From Paraglaciecola sp. MB-3u-78 (lineage in GTDB: Bacteria > Pseudomonadota > Gammaproteobacteria > Enterobacterales > Alteromonadaceae), in contig NZ_PJCF01000003.1 of NCBI RefSeq assembly GCF_002835935.1, positions 1-64,000 on the forward strand: a stretch of DNA of 64,000 nt, read 5' to 3'. This document shows positions 48,235 through 56,889 of this stretch, piece after piece. The translations under genes and the position numbers were made by a program. Positions within the stretch are counted from its first letter, which is position 1. Every line of letters begins with the position of its first letter. Below the pieces are notes generated by a model that saw nothing but the letters and a program-made list of their open reading frames with translations, was not told the origin of the DNA and made no database searches.

Positions 48235-50600
48235 GTAAAATCCCCGCAGGAAAACCTAAAGCTGCAGCAGTAAAAACAAAATCAACCAACAATGCATCGC
48301 AGAAATCGGTATGGCAACGACTTAATCCTTTTAGCTGGCTTTGGCGGCATTGGGGTAAGTTGCTGTCTATATTTATCCTAGTACTTGCAGCTTACACCCT
48401 GTATCTGGATGCACAAATCAGCCAGAAATTTGCTGGCAATAAATGGCAAGTACCAGCACAGATATTTGCACGACCGATGTATTTGAGTCTAAAACAAGAA
48501 GTCAGCATTAAAGAGATTGAAGAAGAATTACAACTATTAGGTTATAGAAGGGTTACCCGTGCCGATAGTTCAGGGGAATACCAAGTCTTGAGGAATAGTA
48601 TTCGTATTCAGCGTCGTCAATTTGATTTCTCCCATGGCACAGAAGATTTACGGAACATTGAAATAAGTATCAAAAATGCACGTATCAGTCAGATCCAAGA
48701 CCTCAATAGTCACCAAAGTATCAAGCATATTTACCTCGAACCTTGGCTAGTCACTCGTTTAGTCAGTAGTGGCCGGGAAGATCGGATGTTAGTACAAATC
48801 AACGATGTCCCGCCTATTTTGACTCAGGCGTTAGTGGCAGTGGAAGATAAAGACTTTTATCAGCATTTTGGCGTGGCACCGCTTTCAATCTTACGGGCTC
48901 TAATGGCCAATATTTCTGCGGGGCGCACCGTACAGGGGGGCAGTACTCTGACCCAGCAGTTGATTAAAAATCTATTTTTAACCCGCGAAAAATCTTTAGT
49001 ACGTAAAGCTAAAGAAGCAATGATGGCACTGATCATAGAAGTCAGATACAGCAAAAATGTTATCCTCGAGGCTTATTTAAACGAAGTGTTTTTAGGTCAA
49101 AATGGTGATACTGGTGTGTATGGATTTGGTTTAGCCAGTTATTTTTATTATGACCGCCCCCTGAATGAACTAAGCATTGACGAAATGGCTACATTGGTAG
49201 GCATTATCAAAGGCCCTTCCTATTACAACCCACGTAAACATCCGCAGCGAGCTTTAGAGAGGCGCAATATAGTGTTGCGTTCTATGTTTGAAAGTAACCA
49301 ATTGTCACCCAATGAATATCAAGATTTAGTTAAACTGCCGATTAAATTGGCCACTGGCGCGAGCCTGAAAAAAGATAAACATCCGGCATTTATGGATCAA
49401 GTACGTCGTGAACTACGTTTGGTGTTGGATAACCCAGATATTCGTCAGTCGGGTTTAAAAGTGTTTACTACTTTGGACTCTAATGCACAAATGAAGGCCG
49501 AGCGTGCTGTCTCTAAGGGCTTAGTAGTACAGGAAAAGCGTATAGGCAAAAGTGGCTTTGAGGCGGCGATGATAGTGACCGACATTGATTCAGGGGAAAT
49601 TCGTTCGATTGTGGGTGGGCGCAATGTTGCTTATGCAGGTTTTAATAGGGCGCTGGATGCTAAACGTTCTATTGGTTCATTGATCAAACCCGCTATTTAT
49701 CTTACTGCCTTAGAGCAGGCTTCAGACTATAATTTAGCCACACCTTTAGCCGATGAGCCCATTAAACTGAAAAGTACTTATGGTAAAATGTGGGAGCCTC
49801 AGAATTCAGATAAAAAATTCCGAGGTCAAGTACCGCTATTGACCGCCTTGAGTCGGTCGCTAAATGTGCCAACTGTCACGTTAGGCATGAACTTAGGATT
49901 AGGCAATATTGCCGATACTATCTGGCGCTTAGGGGTAGAAGAAGAGCTCGATTTGTACCCTGCGCTTACTTTAGGAGCGGTAAACTTTTCGCCGCTACAA
50001 GTGAACCAAATGTATCAAACCATTGCCAATAATGGTCGTTATATTCCATTGCATTCGATTACTGCCATTATGTCTGCAGATGATAATTTATTGTGGAAAT
50101 TTAACGTTGCCCCAGAGCAACGAGTCGATGAGCAGGCGACTTATTTGCTGAATTATGCACTCCACAAAGTGACGCTGGAGGGCACTGCAAAAGGCCTTCG
50201 AGCAAAATTTCCAGATATCAATATGGCGGGTAAAACCGGTACTACAGATGATTATCGCGATAGTTGGTTTAGTGGTTTTGACAAAAATATTCTTGTGACC
50301 AGCTGGATTGGTAAAGATGACAACCAACCGGTTAATTTAAGTGGGGCCAGTGGCGCTATGCAGTTATTTATTGGTTATCAGCAACAACAAGAACCAAAAT
50401 CACTGGTGAGACGTTTTCCTGACGGGTTGAGCATTGCTCATTTTGATAATGCCACAGGTCACTTAAGCAAAGCAGGGTGTGCTGACACCTTGAGTGTGCC
50501 GGCCATCACCTCAGCATTACCACCTGTGCCTAGCAAATGTTTTGGCGCATCTGCAGTGCCAGATAAACCCAAAAGTCTGTGGGAAAAGATATTTGGTTAG
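48231..50600 (+). CDS. mrcB: Penicillin-binding protein 1B
   Basis: PBP1b is a bifunctional inner-membrane enzyme that polymerises and crosslinks peptidoglycan. A basic cytoplasmic tail and one transmembrane helix (LLSIFILVLAAYTLYLDAQI) lead to a UB2H-like region. The glycosyltransferase shows VAVEDKDFYQHFGVAP with the catalytic glutamate and QGGSTLTQQLIKNLFLTRE. The transpeptidase has SIGSLIKPAIYL (SxxK), SRSLNVPT (SxN) and GKTGTTDDYRDSWF. At 789 residues it is complete. A degraded second copy of its last 105 bases lies 2.8 kb downstream at 53348-53421. Confidence 0.96.
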   Translation: MSKIPAGKPKAAAVKTKSTNNASQKSVWQRLNPFSWLWRHWGKLLSIFILVLAAYTLYLDAQISQKFAGNKWQVPAQIFARPMYLSLKQEVSIKEIEEELQLLGYRRVTRADSSGEYQVLRNSIRIQRRQFDFSHGTEDLRNIEISIKNARISQIQDLNSHQSIKHIYLEPWLVTRLVSSGREDRMLVQINDVPPILTQALVAVEDKDFYQHFGVAPLSILRALMANISAGRTVQGGSTLTQQLIKNLFLTREKSLVRKAKEAMMALIIEVRYSKNVILEAYLNEVFLGQNGDTGVYGFGLASYFYYDRPLNELSIDEMATLVGIIKGPSYYNPRKHPQRALERRNIVLRSMFESNQLSPNEYQDLVKLPIKLATGASLKKDKHPAFMDQVRRELRLVLDNPDIRQSGLKVFTTLDSNAQMKAERAVSKGLVVQEKRIGKSGFEAAMIVTDIDSGEIRSIVGGRNVAYAGFNRALDAKRSIGSLIKPAIYLTALEQASDYNLATPLADEPIKLKSTYGKMWEPQNSDKKFRGQVPLLTALSRSLNVPTVTLGMNLGLGNIADTIWRLGVEEELDLYPALTLGAVNFSPLQVNQMYQTIANNGRYIPLHSITAIMSADDNLLWKFNVAPEQRVDEQATYLLNYALHKVTLEGTAKGLRAKFPDINMAGKTGTTDDYRDSWFSGFDKNILVTSWIGKDDNQPVNLSGASGAMQLFIGYQQQQEPKSLVRRFPDGLSIAHFDNATGHLSKAGCADTLSVPAITSALPPVPSKCFGASAVPDKPKSLWEKIFG

Positions 50601-50686
50601 TTATTGTGATGTGCTCTTTTAAGTTGTTCCCTGAAATTTTAGCTGTTTACGCTAGGGAATGTGATTTCTGATGTATCTGATGATGA

Positions 50687-50717
50687 GGGTAACTGACAAT
50701 AAACCACTCAGTTACCC
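50687..50717. terminator. Possible terminator hairpin after mrcB
   Basis: GGGTAACTGA (50687-50696) and TCAGTTACCC (50708-50717) form a perfect 10-bp stem with an 11-base loop between the convergent mrcB and cysteine desulfurase fusion genes. No T run follows on either strand. Confidence 0.45.
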
Positions 50718-50804
50718 TAAGTCGCTTATCATGTGTTAATCAGTAGTCTTTGACATAATATGAATATCGCCCGAAGATATTGCTTTGACACGAAACAACA
50801 CACC

Positions 50805-53102
50805 TTAGTATTGGTGCAATGCATAGCCACCTCTTAAGTGTCCGACATGTTCAAAGCCTAAGCGGAGCAGGGCTTGCGCAGCCAATTGAGAACGGCTACC
50901 ACTTCGACAAATGAGGACTAGTTGTTGTTGTTTATTATGTTTATGCTGCTGAACAAATTCTACTAATCGCGTCAATGGCACATTGTTTTCGAAATTTTTG
51001 TCGTGCCCAAGTGCGTATTCGTAAGGCTCACGAAGGTCAATTAATCTAATATTATTGGGTTGTTCCAAAGCCTTAACCAAACTGCGGCTATTATATTCAC
51101 GCACTGATACTTTCTGGTAATCACCCATTAAAGCGCCACACATAATTTCACTGCCTGATTGGTCGACAATATGTGTGTCCAATGATGTTTTTTGAACCGA
51201 AAATTGTTCGATGTTTATGTCGTTAGCCATAACTTGAGCAAGTAACGAGTTCCGTGAAATTTCTGCTGTAATGCTGGTGGTAAACTCATTGTTATAATCA
51301 TGGCTGGGGCATATTAGGCTTTCAGTGCCGATAAGCGCTTTTAATAACTGCAAACTTGTAAACATAGCAGCTGCACTACTGGTTGAAAAATTCGTTCTAC
51401 CAAGACTATCCATTAAGATCAAATCACCACAAAACCCATAATGAACAACCAATTCGTCTGTTGAAGCATTAACAGGATCACAAAGTAACAGGCTAATACT
51501 ATCGTTGGTATGCCCAGGAGTGTCGACTTTAATTAGCCACTTATCGCCTAAGACAATATAGGGGTAGTGTTTACCGTGGATCGTTGTTGTTTTTGAGTTA
51601 ATTGGCCATCCAAGAACGTCTGTTTGTTGCTGAGCAAAATAATCATCGGCAAGACTTTCTCGACAAGACTGGTGATCGCCATGGCCATGAGTGTCGATAA
51701 CGGCAACTAAATTAAGCCCCTGACAGGACAACATTATTTGTAAACGGTCGGTTAACTCGGGTAGCGGGTCGATAAATATGGCAGATTTAGTTTTTTTATC
51801 GATATATAACCAGCTGCAGCTACCCCCTACTTTAAATTGTAATAAACCTTCTAGTTCTGCTTTGTCGGCAATGACGTTTGTGTCTATTGTTAAGCAGTTT
51901 TGTCCTAATGCTTGAGCTGCAAAAACGATTCGAATGCAAGCATCGTCGATTTGCTGTTGTGTCATCGCTGGACCAAAAGACATTCTAATTGCCGATTCAC
52001 TTTGCCATACAGGAAGTCTCATCGCGTCTAATACAAAACTGCGGGTGACCTTGGAACTACAAGCTGAGCCTGAGCTGACTCGTAAATTCGCGGCGTCGAA
52101 TAAATCCATAATTTCTTTAGAGCTAAACCCAGGGATAGCAAAGTTAATGGTAGTTGGCACTGAATTTTCAAAACTATGATTAAAAACAATTTTTGGAAAT
52201 GCTTGGGTTAAGGCTGCTGCAATTTGCTGACGAAATAAGTGGAGGGTTTTCAAAGGTGTAAACGTATTTTCACTCTCCCCTTTGAGCATACAAAATATAA
52301 CATTTAGTGCCGCTAAACCTGGTAAGTTTTCAGTGCCCGAGCGTAAACCACTTTCTTGGCCGCCACCGGCAATGAAGGCTGTAAATGGCGCGTTTTGTTT
52401 GACGTACATAAAACCAATGCCTTTAGGCGCATAAAGCTTATGGCCGCTAAAGGGGGCATAGTCAATACTTGTGTTTGCTAGGTTCAAATCTGTTTTGCCT
52501 AATGCTTGAACACAATCTACCATCCATAGGGTATTTTTATTATTGGCACGTATGGTCTGGTCTAATAAGTTAATGTCTTGATAGACTCCGGTTTCGTTAT
52601 TAACCGCCATGGTACAAATCATCAAGGCATTGGGTACCTCTTTTGCGATGAAATCCATATCAAGTTGACCGATTTCATTCACTGGAATGGCTTTCAGCTC
52701 TGCGTTTATTTCAAGAATTTCATTCCAGTGCTTGAGTGACTCAGGTACTGCTTTATGTTCCGTTGCACCATATAAAAGACAATGTTTTTTACTGCTATCA
52801 ATTGTTTTTTTAGCATTATATAACGCCGATAAAATAGCAGTTTGAATGCCTTCTGTAGCACCACTGGTAAAGATAACTTTACCGTCACCAGCACCAATAA
52901 TATTTTTTGCCTGTTGACGGGTTTCATCTATTATTTGTTTAGCCTGAAGCCCTGTAATATGACTGCTACTGGGGTTGCCAAAGAATGTTTCCATCGTTGC
53001 TAAAGCCGCTGTTGCAGCTTGTGGTAATACTTGAGTGGTTGCATTTGCATCCAGATAAATTAGGCTGAGTGGTTGCATTAGGCTTGTAGGTAAATTAATC
53101 AT
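50805..53102 (-). CDS. Cysteine desulfurase / MBL-fold hydrolase / rhodanese triple fusion
   Basis: The 765-residue protein joins three sulfur-enzyme modules. Residues 1-400 are a class V aminotransferase of NifS/IscS type, with PLP lysine 222 (FSGHKLYAPKG) and sulfur-carrying Cys348 (SSGSACSSK). Residues about 415-640 are a metallo-beta-lactamase fold with THGHGDH (471-477), similar in layout to persulfide dioxygenases (ETHE1/Blh). Residues about 655-765 are a rhodanese domain with active loop CRSGSRS at Cys732. Sulfur could be taken from cysteine as persulfide and passed on or oxidised within one chain; this is inference. The gene is convergent with mrcB and lies between two copies of the mrcB 3' end. 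Confidence 0.9.
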   Translation of the reverse strand: MINLPTSLMQPLSLIYLDANATTQVLPQAATAALATMETFFGNPSSSHITGLQAKQIIDETRQQAKNIIGAGDGKVIFTSGATEGIQTAILSALYNAKKTIDSSKKHCLLYGATEHKAVPESLKHWNEILEINAELKAIPVNEIGQLDMDFIAKEVPNALMICTMAVNNETGVYQDINLLDQTIRANNKNTLWMVDCVQALGKTDLNLANTSIDYAPFSGHKLYAPKGIGFMYVKQNAPFTAFIAGGGQESGLRSGTENLPGLAALNVIFCMLKGESENTFTPLKTLHLFRQQIAAALTQAFPKIVFNHSFENSVPTTINFAIPGFSSKEIMDLFDAANLRVSSGSACSSKVTRSFVLDAMRLPVWQSESAIRMSFGPAMTQQQIDDACIRIVFAAQALGQNCLTIDTNVIADKAELEGLLQFKVGGSCSWLYIDKKTKSAIFIDPLPELTDRLQIMLSCQGLNLVAVIDTHGHGDHQSCRESLADDYFAQQQTDVLGWPINSKTTTIHGKHYPYIVLGDKWLIKVDTPGHTNDSISLLLCDPVNASTDELVVHYGFCGDLILMDSLGRTNFSTSSAAAMFTSLQLLKALIGTESLICPSHDYNNEFTTSITAEISRNSLLAQVMANDINIEQFSVQKTSLDTHIVDQSGSEIMCGALMGDYQKVSVREYNSRSLVKALEQPNNIRLIDLREPYEYALGHDKNFENNVPLTRLVEFVQQHKHNKQQQLVLICRSGSRSQLAAQALLRLGFEHVGHLRGGYALHQY

Positions 53103-53347
53103 AAAACTCTCTCAAATTATTTTGTTAATCCTTGCAGCAAACTCAGTAGATATAACAATTTCAAACATAAGGGAATTTTTTCACGTCTCGAAAGGTTTTT
53201 TTTTGCTTATTATCTTTTAAAATAGTTAGTCTGTAGTATTTAATTTCTGTAAATAATTATTAGTTAGAAAAAAAATTCGTGGTGGAAGGTGTGATGTGGA
53301 TTTTTAACTAGTTTCGTTATATATGATTTTGATGTTAAATATTTAAT
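53103..53347. other. AT-rich gap upstream of the sulfur fusion gene
   Basis: This AT-rich stretch must contain the promoter of the minus-strand fusion gene. No gene or clear sigma-70 promoter was recognised. Confidence 0.4.
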
Positions 53348-53421
53348 GTACCTGCCATCACAGTTGCATTATCTACCGTGTCAGATAAACCAAAAGTTTG
53401 TGGGAGAAAATATTTGGCTAA
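53348..53421 (+). pseudogene. Degraded second copy of the mrcB 3' end
   Basis: The sequence aligns with 50496-50600, the end of mrcB. GTACCTGCCATCAC matches GTGCCGGCCATCAC, and TCAGATAAACC, GTTTGTGGGAGAAAATATTT and GGCTAA match the last codons. One frame reads SLWEKIFG and a stop, exactly the mrcB C-terminus. About 30 bases are deleted inside and one base is lost near the end. The differences exceed simple recent duplication. It overlaps the last bases of the minus-strand proline-rich gene. Confidence 0.8.
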
Positions 53422-54221
53422 GATTGTTTCTTGATCACTACTGATTGTGGCGTTTTTTGTTCTTTTTGCTGATTTTTTCCAGATAAATCAGATTTTTTAT
53501 TGATTCTGTTTTGGATGAAACCGCTGATGGGTGGAGGTGTTGAACAGTCAATTTGCCCCCCTAAAAAACCTAATAATACTGCCGCTGTTTGTTTGCTGGC
53601 ACTACTGCAATCTGCGCGTAGTTTTATGCTGTCTCTGAGTTTTTCATCCTCGGTCATAAAAGGATTTTTGACTTCAGCATTGATTACCGGTGAATTTTTA
53701 TGTTGCTGATAATACCGAGATGCCTGTTCAGCCATCTTATTTCGTTGCTGCTGTTGAAAACTGTTTAGGTGACGTCTTGCCATACTTGTTGCAGGTGCGT
53801 GGACTTCTGAGCTAGGTATGGGTGTTACCCTTTGTTCATTAGGCGTCATTTCATTCTCTTCATTATTTGGTGCTGCTTCTGGTACCTCTGTTTCGCGCTT
53901 TGGTGGCAAAGGTTGTGCTTGTGGTGGGCTGGCTGGTACTCCTGGTTCTGAAATGGGTTCAATTGGATTATCTGGTGGTGTTTCAGCAACAGCAGACTTT
54001 TCTTCCAACTCAATAGGTGGGGGTATGTCCTCTTTCATTTCCTCAACAGGTATTTCTGGAATTAGGGGAGGCAAATCAAATACCAAGCTTGCTTGGATAA
54101 TTTCTTGCTTTTTTAGCGGCATGTCGAGTGCTGCAGGAAACATAACCGACTGGGCAACCACATACATGACAATCAGGTGCAGAGTGACTGATATAAATAG
54201 AAATTTGTTTTTTTTAAGCAC
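53418..54221 (-). CDS. TonB/TolA-like proline-rich envelope protein
   Basis: The 267-residue protein has an N-terminal transmembrane helix (FISVTLHLIVMYVVAQSVMF) after a short basic start. A proline- and glutamate-rich region of about 100 residues (PPPIELEEK, PLPPKRETEVPEAAPNN) follows, then a helical glutamine-rich part (NSFQQQQRNKMAEQASRYYQ). The last 70 residues contain two cysteines (LRADCSSASK, GGQIDCSTPPPISG). The architecture is that of periplasm-spanning TonB/TolA/GspC-type proteins, but the C-terminal TonB domain is not recognisable. No ExbBD genes are near. Function unknown. Confidence 0.65.
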   Translation of the reverse strand: MLKKNKFLFISVTLHLIVMYVVAQSVMFPAALDMPLKKQEIIQASLVFDLPPLIPEIPVEEMKEDIPPPIELEEKSAVAETPPDNPIEPISEPGVPASPPQAQPLPPKRETEVPEAAPNNEENEMTPNEQRVTPIPSSEVHAPATSMARRHLNSFQQQQRNKMAEQASRYYQQHKNSPVINAEVKNPFMTEDEKLRDSIKLRADCSSASKQTAAVLLGFLGGQIDCSTPPPISGFIQNRINKKSDLSGKNQQKEQKTPQSVVIKKQS

Positions 54222-54332
54222 TGCCGCTCGCGCATGTCCTTGATGATTGTTTAAGATTTAGTAGAGTACCCTTTATGGGATTAGTTCAAAATAGCAATGA
54301 TGTCTATATCCATTTGATGGCGGTGAGCTTAG

Positions 54333-54719
54333 CTAGCTAAAATGCAATATTCTCATGGCGTTGCTTTTAGAATCCGTAACAAATATGTCGGACTGGCTAT
54401 CAGAAAATATATTCTTAGTGACCTTCTCCATCACATCATGTTCGTTTTCATTAACAGCCGTGACTATGGTTATTTTCCCAAGATTTTCCAAACTTATCTT
54501 CCCAAGCATAGTGATTGCGATCACATCTTCTGCCTTCAGAGCTACGCCCGAAATGTTGGTGTAGTCTATAAGGATCTTTTTATATTGGTTAATGACATCA
54601 ATGTAGTTTTTGCTTTGAAACATAAACATCAAATCTAAGGCGTTAAGATTGCCCTCGATCGTGATGCAGGCAATGTTTTCAGTAATGGAAATATCGTATT
54701 GCATTTTCTTATTATCCAT
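54333..54719 (-). CDS. STAS/SpoIIAA-like small protein
   Basis: The protein (about 128 residues from ATG at 54719) reads MQYDISITENIACITIEGNL, NALDLMFMFQ, QYKKILIDYTNISGVALKAE and GKITIVTAVNENEHDVMEKV. The alternating strands and helices, with a central DYTNISG loop, resemble STAS or SpoIIAA-like domains, which sense partners or lipids and act in regulation. The match is by pattern only. Other starts are possible (54704, or upstream to 54839, which adds 40 unlikely residues). It is divergent from glnK. Confidence 0.5.
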   Translation of the reverse strand: MDNKKMQYDISITENIACITIEGNLNALDLMFMFQSKNYIDVINQYKKILIDYTNISGVALKAEDVIAITMLGKISLENLGKITIVTAVNENEHDVMEKVTKNIFSDSQSDIFVTDSKSNAMRILHFS

Positions 54720-54850
54720 CGTGCATATTGCACAAGGATAAACCAGAACGTAGCGTTTCGCACTGATATCTTTATTCCAAACTGAGATTTTGTGCTGATG
54801 AAATAACATATTTAAAATATGCGCACCAACTTGATCCAATTTTTGCCTGT

Positions 54851-54867
54851 TGCACCAAAAAAATGCA
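54851..54867 (+). promoter_or_regulatory. NtrC-like binding site upstream of glnK
   Basis: TGCACCAAAAAAATGCA matches 14 of 17 positions of the NtrC consensus TGCACCAAAATGGTGCA. It lies about 80 bases upstream of the sigma-54 promoter, the normal enhancer position. Confidence 0.6.
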
Positions 54868-54929
54868 TTTAAATGTAGTGATTAGTAACCTTTATTGATT
54901 AACATATTGATTTTATTGATAAAAAAATA

Positions 54930-54945
54930 TGGCATAGGTCTTGTT
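54930..54945 (+). promoter_or_regulatory. Sigma-54 promoter of glnK-amtB
   Basis: TGGCATAGGTCTTGTT has the -24 GG and -12 element with the exact spacing of the RpoN consensus (TGGCACG, four bases, TTGCW), differing at a few bases including C to T at the -12 GC. It lies about 50 bases before the glnK start. Confidence 0.65.
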
Positions 54946-54980
54946 GTACTTTCACTGAAACTTGTAACACATAACAATAA

Positions 54981-55334
<354 letters not shown>

Positions 55335-55351
55335 ATTTTAGGAGAGGAACC

Positions 55352-56614
55352 ATGGAAATTACTTTTGAATTGGGCTACGCCCTAGATACTTTTTACTTTT
55401 TGATGTGCGGCGCGCTGGTAATGTGGATGGCCGCTGGTTTTACTATGCTCGAAGCGGGTTTAGTTCGTGCTAAAAATACGACAGAAATTTTAACTAAGAA
55501 CGTTGCGTTGTATGCGATTGCTTGCATTATGTATATGGTGTGTGGTTATTGGATTATGTACGGGGGTGATGGAGGAATAAGTACTGCTACTCCATTCTTA
55601 GAAGGAATAATGTCTGACGGTGCAACGGGTGTGGCTGAAGACGCTGCTACATATGCACCTGCTTCTGACTTCTTTTTCCAAGTGGTATTTGTGGCTACTG
55701 CTATGTCTATCGTCTCTGGTGCAGTTGCTGAACGTATGAAACTTTGGGCATTTTTGGCCTTTACCGTGGTACTGACTGGATTTATTTATCCTATGTCAGG
55801 GTCTTGGACTTGGGGTGGCGACTCAGTATTCGGTCTATATACCTTAGGCGATATGGGTTTCTCTGATTTTGCTGGCTCTGGTATTGTGCATATGGCTGGT
55901 GCTTCTGCAGCTCTTGCTGGCGTATTGTTGCTAGGCTCACGCAAAGGTAAATATTCAGAAGATGGAAAAGTAAATGCTATACCTGGGGCTAACCTACCTA
56001 TGGCAACCTTAGGTACCTTCATCTTATGGATGGGTTGGTTTGGTTTTAATGGTGGTTCAGTGCTTGCATTAGCCAGTGTTGAAAGCGCTAACGCTGTTGC
56101 AGTGGTATTCTTAAATACTAATGCTGCTGCCGCTGGTGGTTTAGTTTCTGCTCTCATTTTAGCGCGTATTTTGTTTAAGAAAGCTGACCTAACAATGGCC
56201 TTAAATGGCGCTTTGGCAGGTTTAGTTGCTATTACAGCTGAGCCTTCTACACCTAGTCCTATCCAAGCCACTTTGTTCGGTGCTTTGGGTGGTATATTAG
56301 TTGTGTTTAGTATCCTTGCTTTTGATAAATTGAAAATTGATGATCCAGTAGGTGCTATCTCTGTTCATGGCGTAGTTGGTTTGTTAGGTCTGTTATTAGT
56401 ACCTTTCACAAATCCTGAAGCGGCTACTTTCGGTGGTCAATTACTGGGCGCTGCCACTATATTTGTTTGGGTATTTGGTATTAGTTTTATAGTGTGGGCA
56501 ATATTAAAAGCAGTCATTGGTATTCGTGTCACCGAAGAAGAAGAGTTCGAAGGCGTAGATATGAGTGAGTGCGGCTTAGAAGCTTACCCTGACTTCACTA
56601 TTTCACGTAATTAA
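55352..56614 (+). CDS. amtB: Ammonium transporter AmtB
   Basis: AmtB forms trimeric inner-membrane channels for ammonium, blocked by GlnK when nitrogen is ample. Eleven hydrophobic segments are visible. They include MWMAAGFTMLEAGLVRAKNT, DFAGSGIVHMAGASAALAGV with the first pore histidine, ILWMGWFGFNGGS, and ISVHGVVGLLGLL with the second pore histidine. At 420 residues it is of the usual length without a cleaved signal. AGGAGAGG precedes the ATG. It is cotranscribed with glnK and ends in a terminator. Confidence 0.96.
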   Translation: MEITFELGYALDTFYFLMCGALVMWMAAGFTMLEAGLVRAKNTTEILTKNVALYAIACIMYMVCGYWIMYGGDGGISTATPFLEGIMSDGATGVAEDAATYAPASDFFFQVVFVATAMSIVSGAVAERMKLWAFLAFTVVLTGFIYPMSGSWTWGGDSVFGLYTLGDMGFSDFAGSGIVHMAGASAALAGVLLLGSRKGKYSEDGKVNAIPGANLPMATLGTFILWMGWFGFNGGSVLALASVESANAVAVVFLNTNAAAAGGLVSALILARILFKKADLTMALNGALAGLVAITAEPSTPSPIQATLFGALGGILVVFSILAFDKLKIDDPVGAISVHGVVGLLGLLLVPFTNPEAATFGGQLLGAATIFVWVFGISFIVWAILKAVIGIRVTEEEEFEGVDMSECGLEAYPDFTISRN

Positions 56615-56695
56615 TCGTTATTCGTTAGAGACGAACAAAAGATAAGTTAGCTGTAAAAAGCACGTTTAGTTAACTTATTGATTAGAACAGTATTA

Positions 56696-56719
56696 GCCTC
56701 GCATTCGCGGGGCTTTTTT
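56696..56719 (+). terminator. Rho-independent terminator after amtB
   Basis: GCCTCGC, loop ATTC, GCGGGGC and TTTTTT form a terminator 80 bases past amtB. Confidence 0.8.
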
Positions 56720-56889
56720 ATTCTAGAACAAGGTGTGTTGACTCACCTTTCCTAAGTTTAAAACTACCCTATTTAGGGGCTTGATTATCCAATGTCATTG
56801 AATAATCAAGGTAGAACAGTTTAAGTCAGTGCATTGAACAGCAAAATCGGAGTATCCTAATAATATTGTTAATTTTAGATCCGTAGCCA

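Noticed and set aside
53818..54243. 141-residue glycine/serine-rich frame opposite the proline-rich gene
   Set aside because: Glycine and serine arise as the complement of proline and glutamate codons; the minus-strand gene has the signal-anchor and sensible architecture.
55786..56271. 161-residue frame opposite amtB
   Set aside because: Antisense shadow of codon-biased membrane protein DNA; no ribosome binding site.
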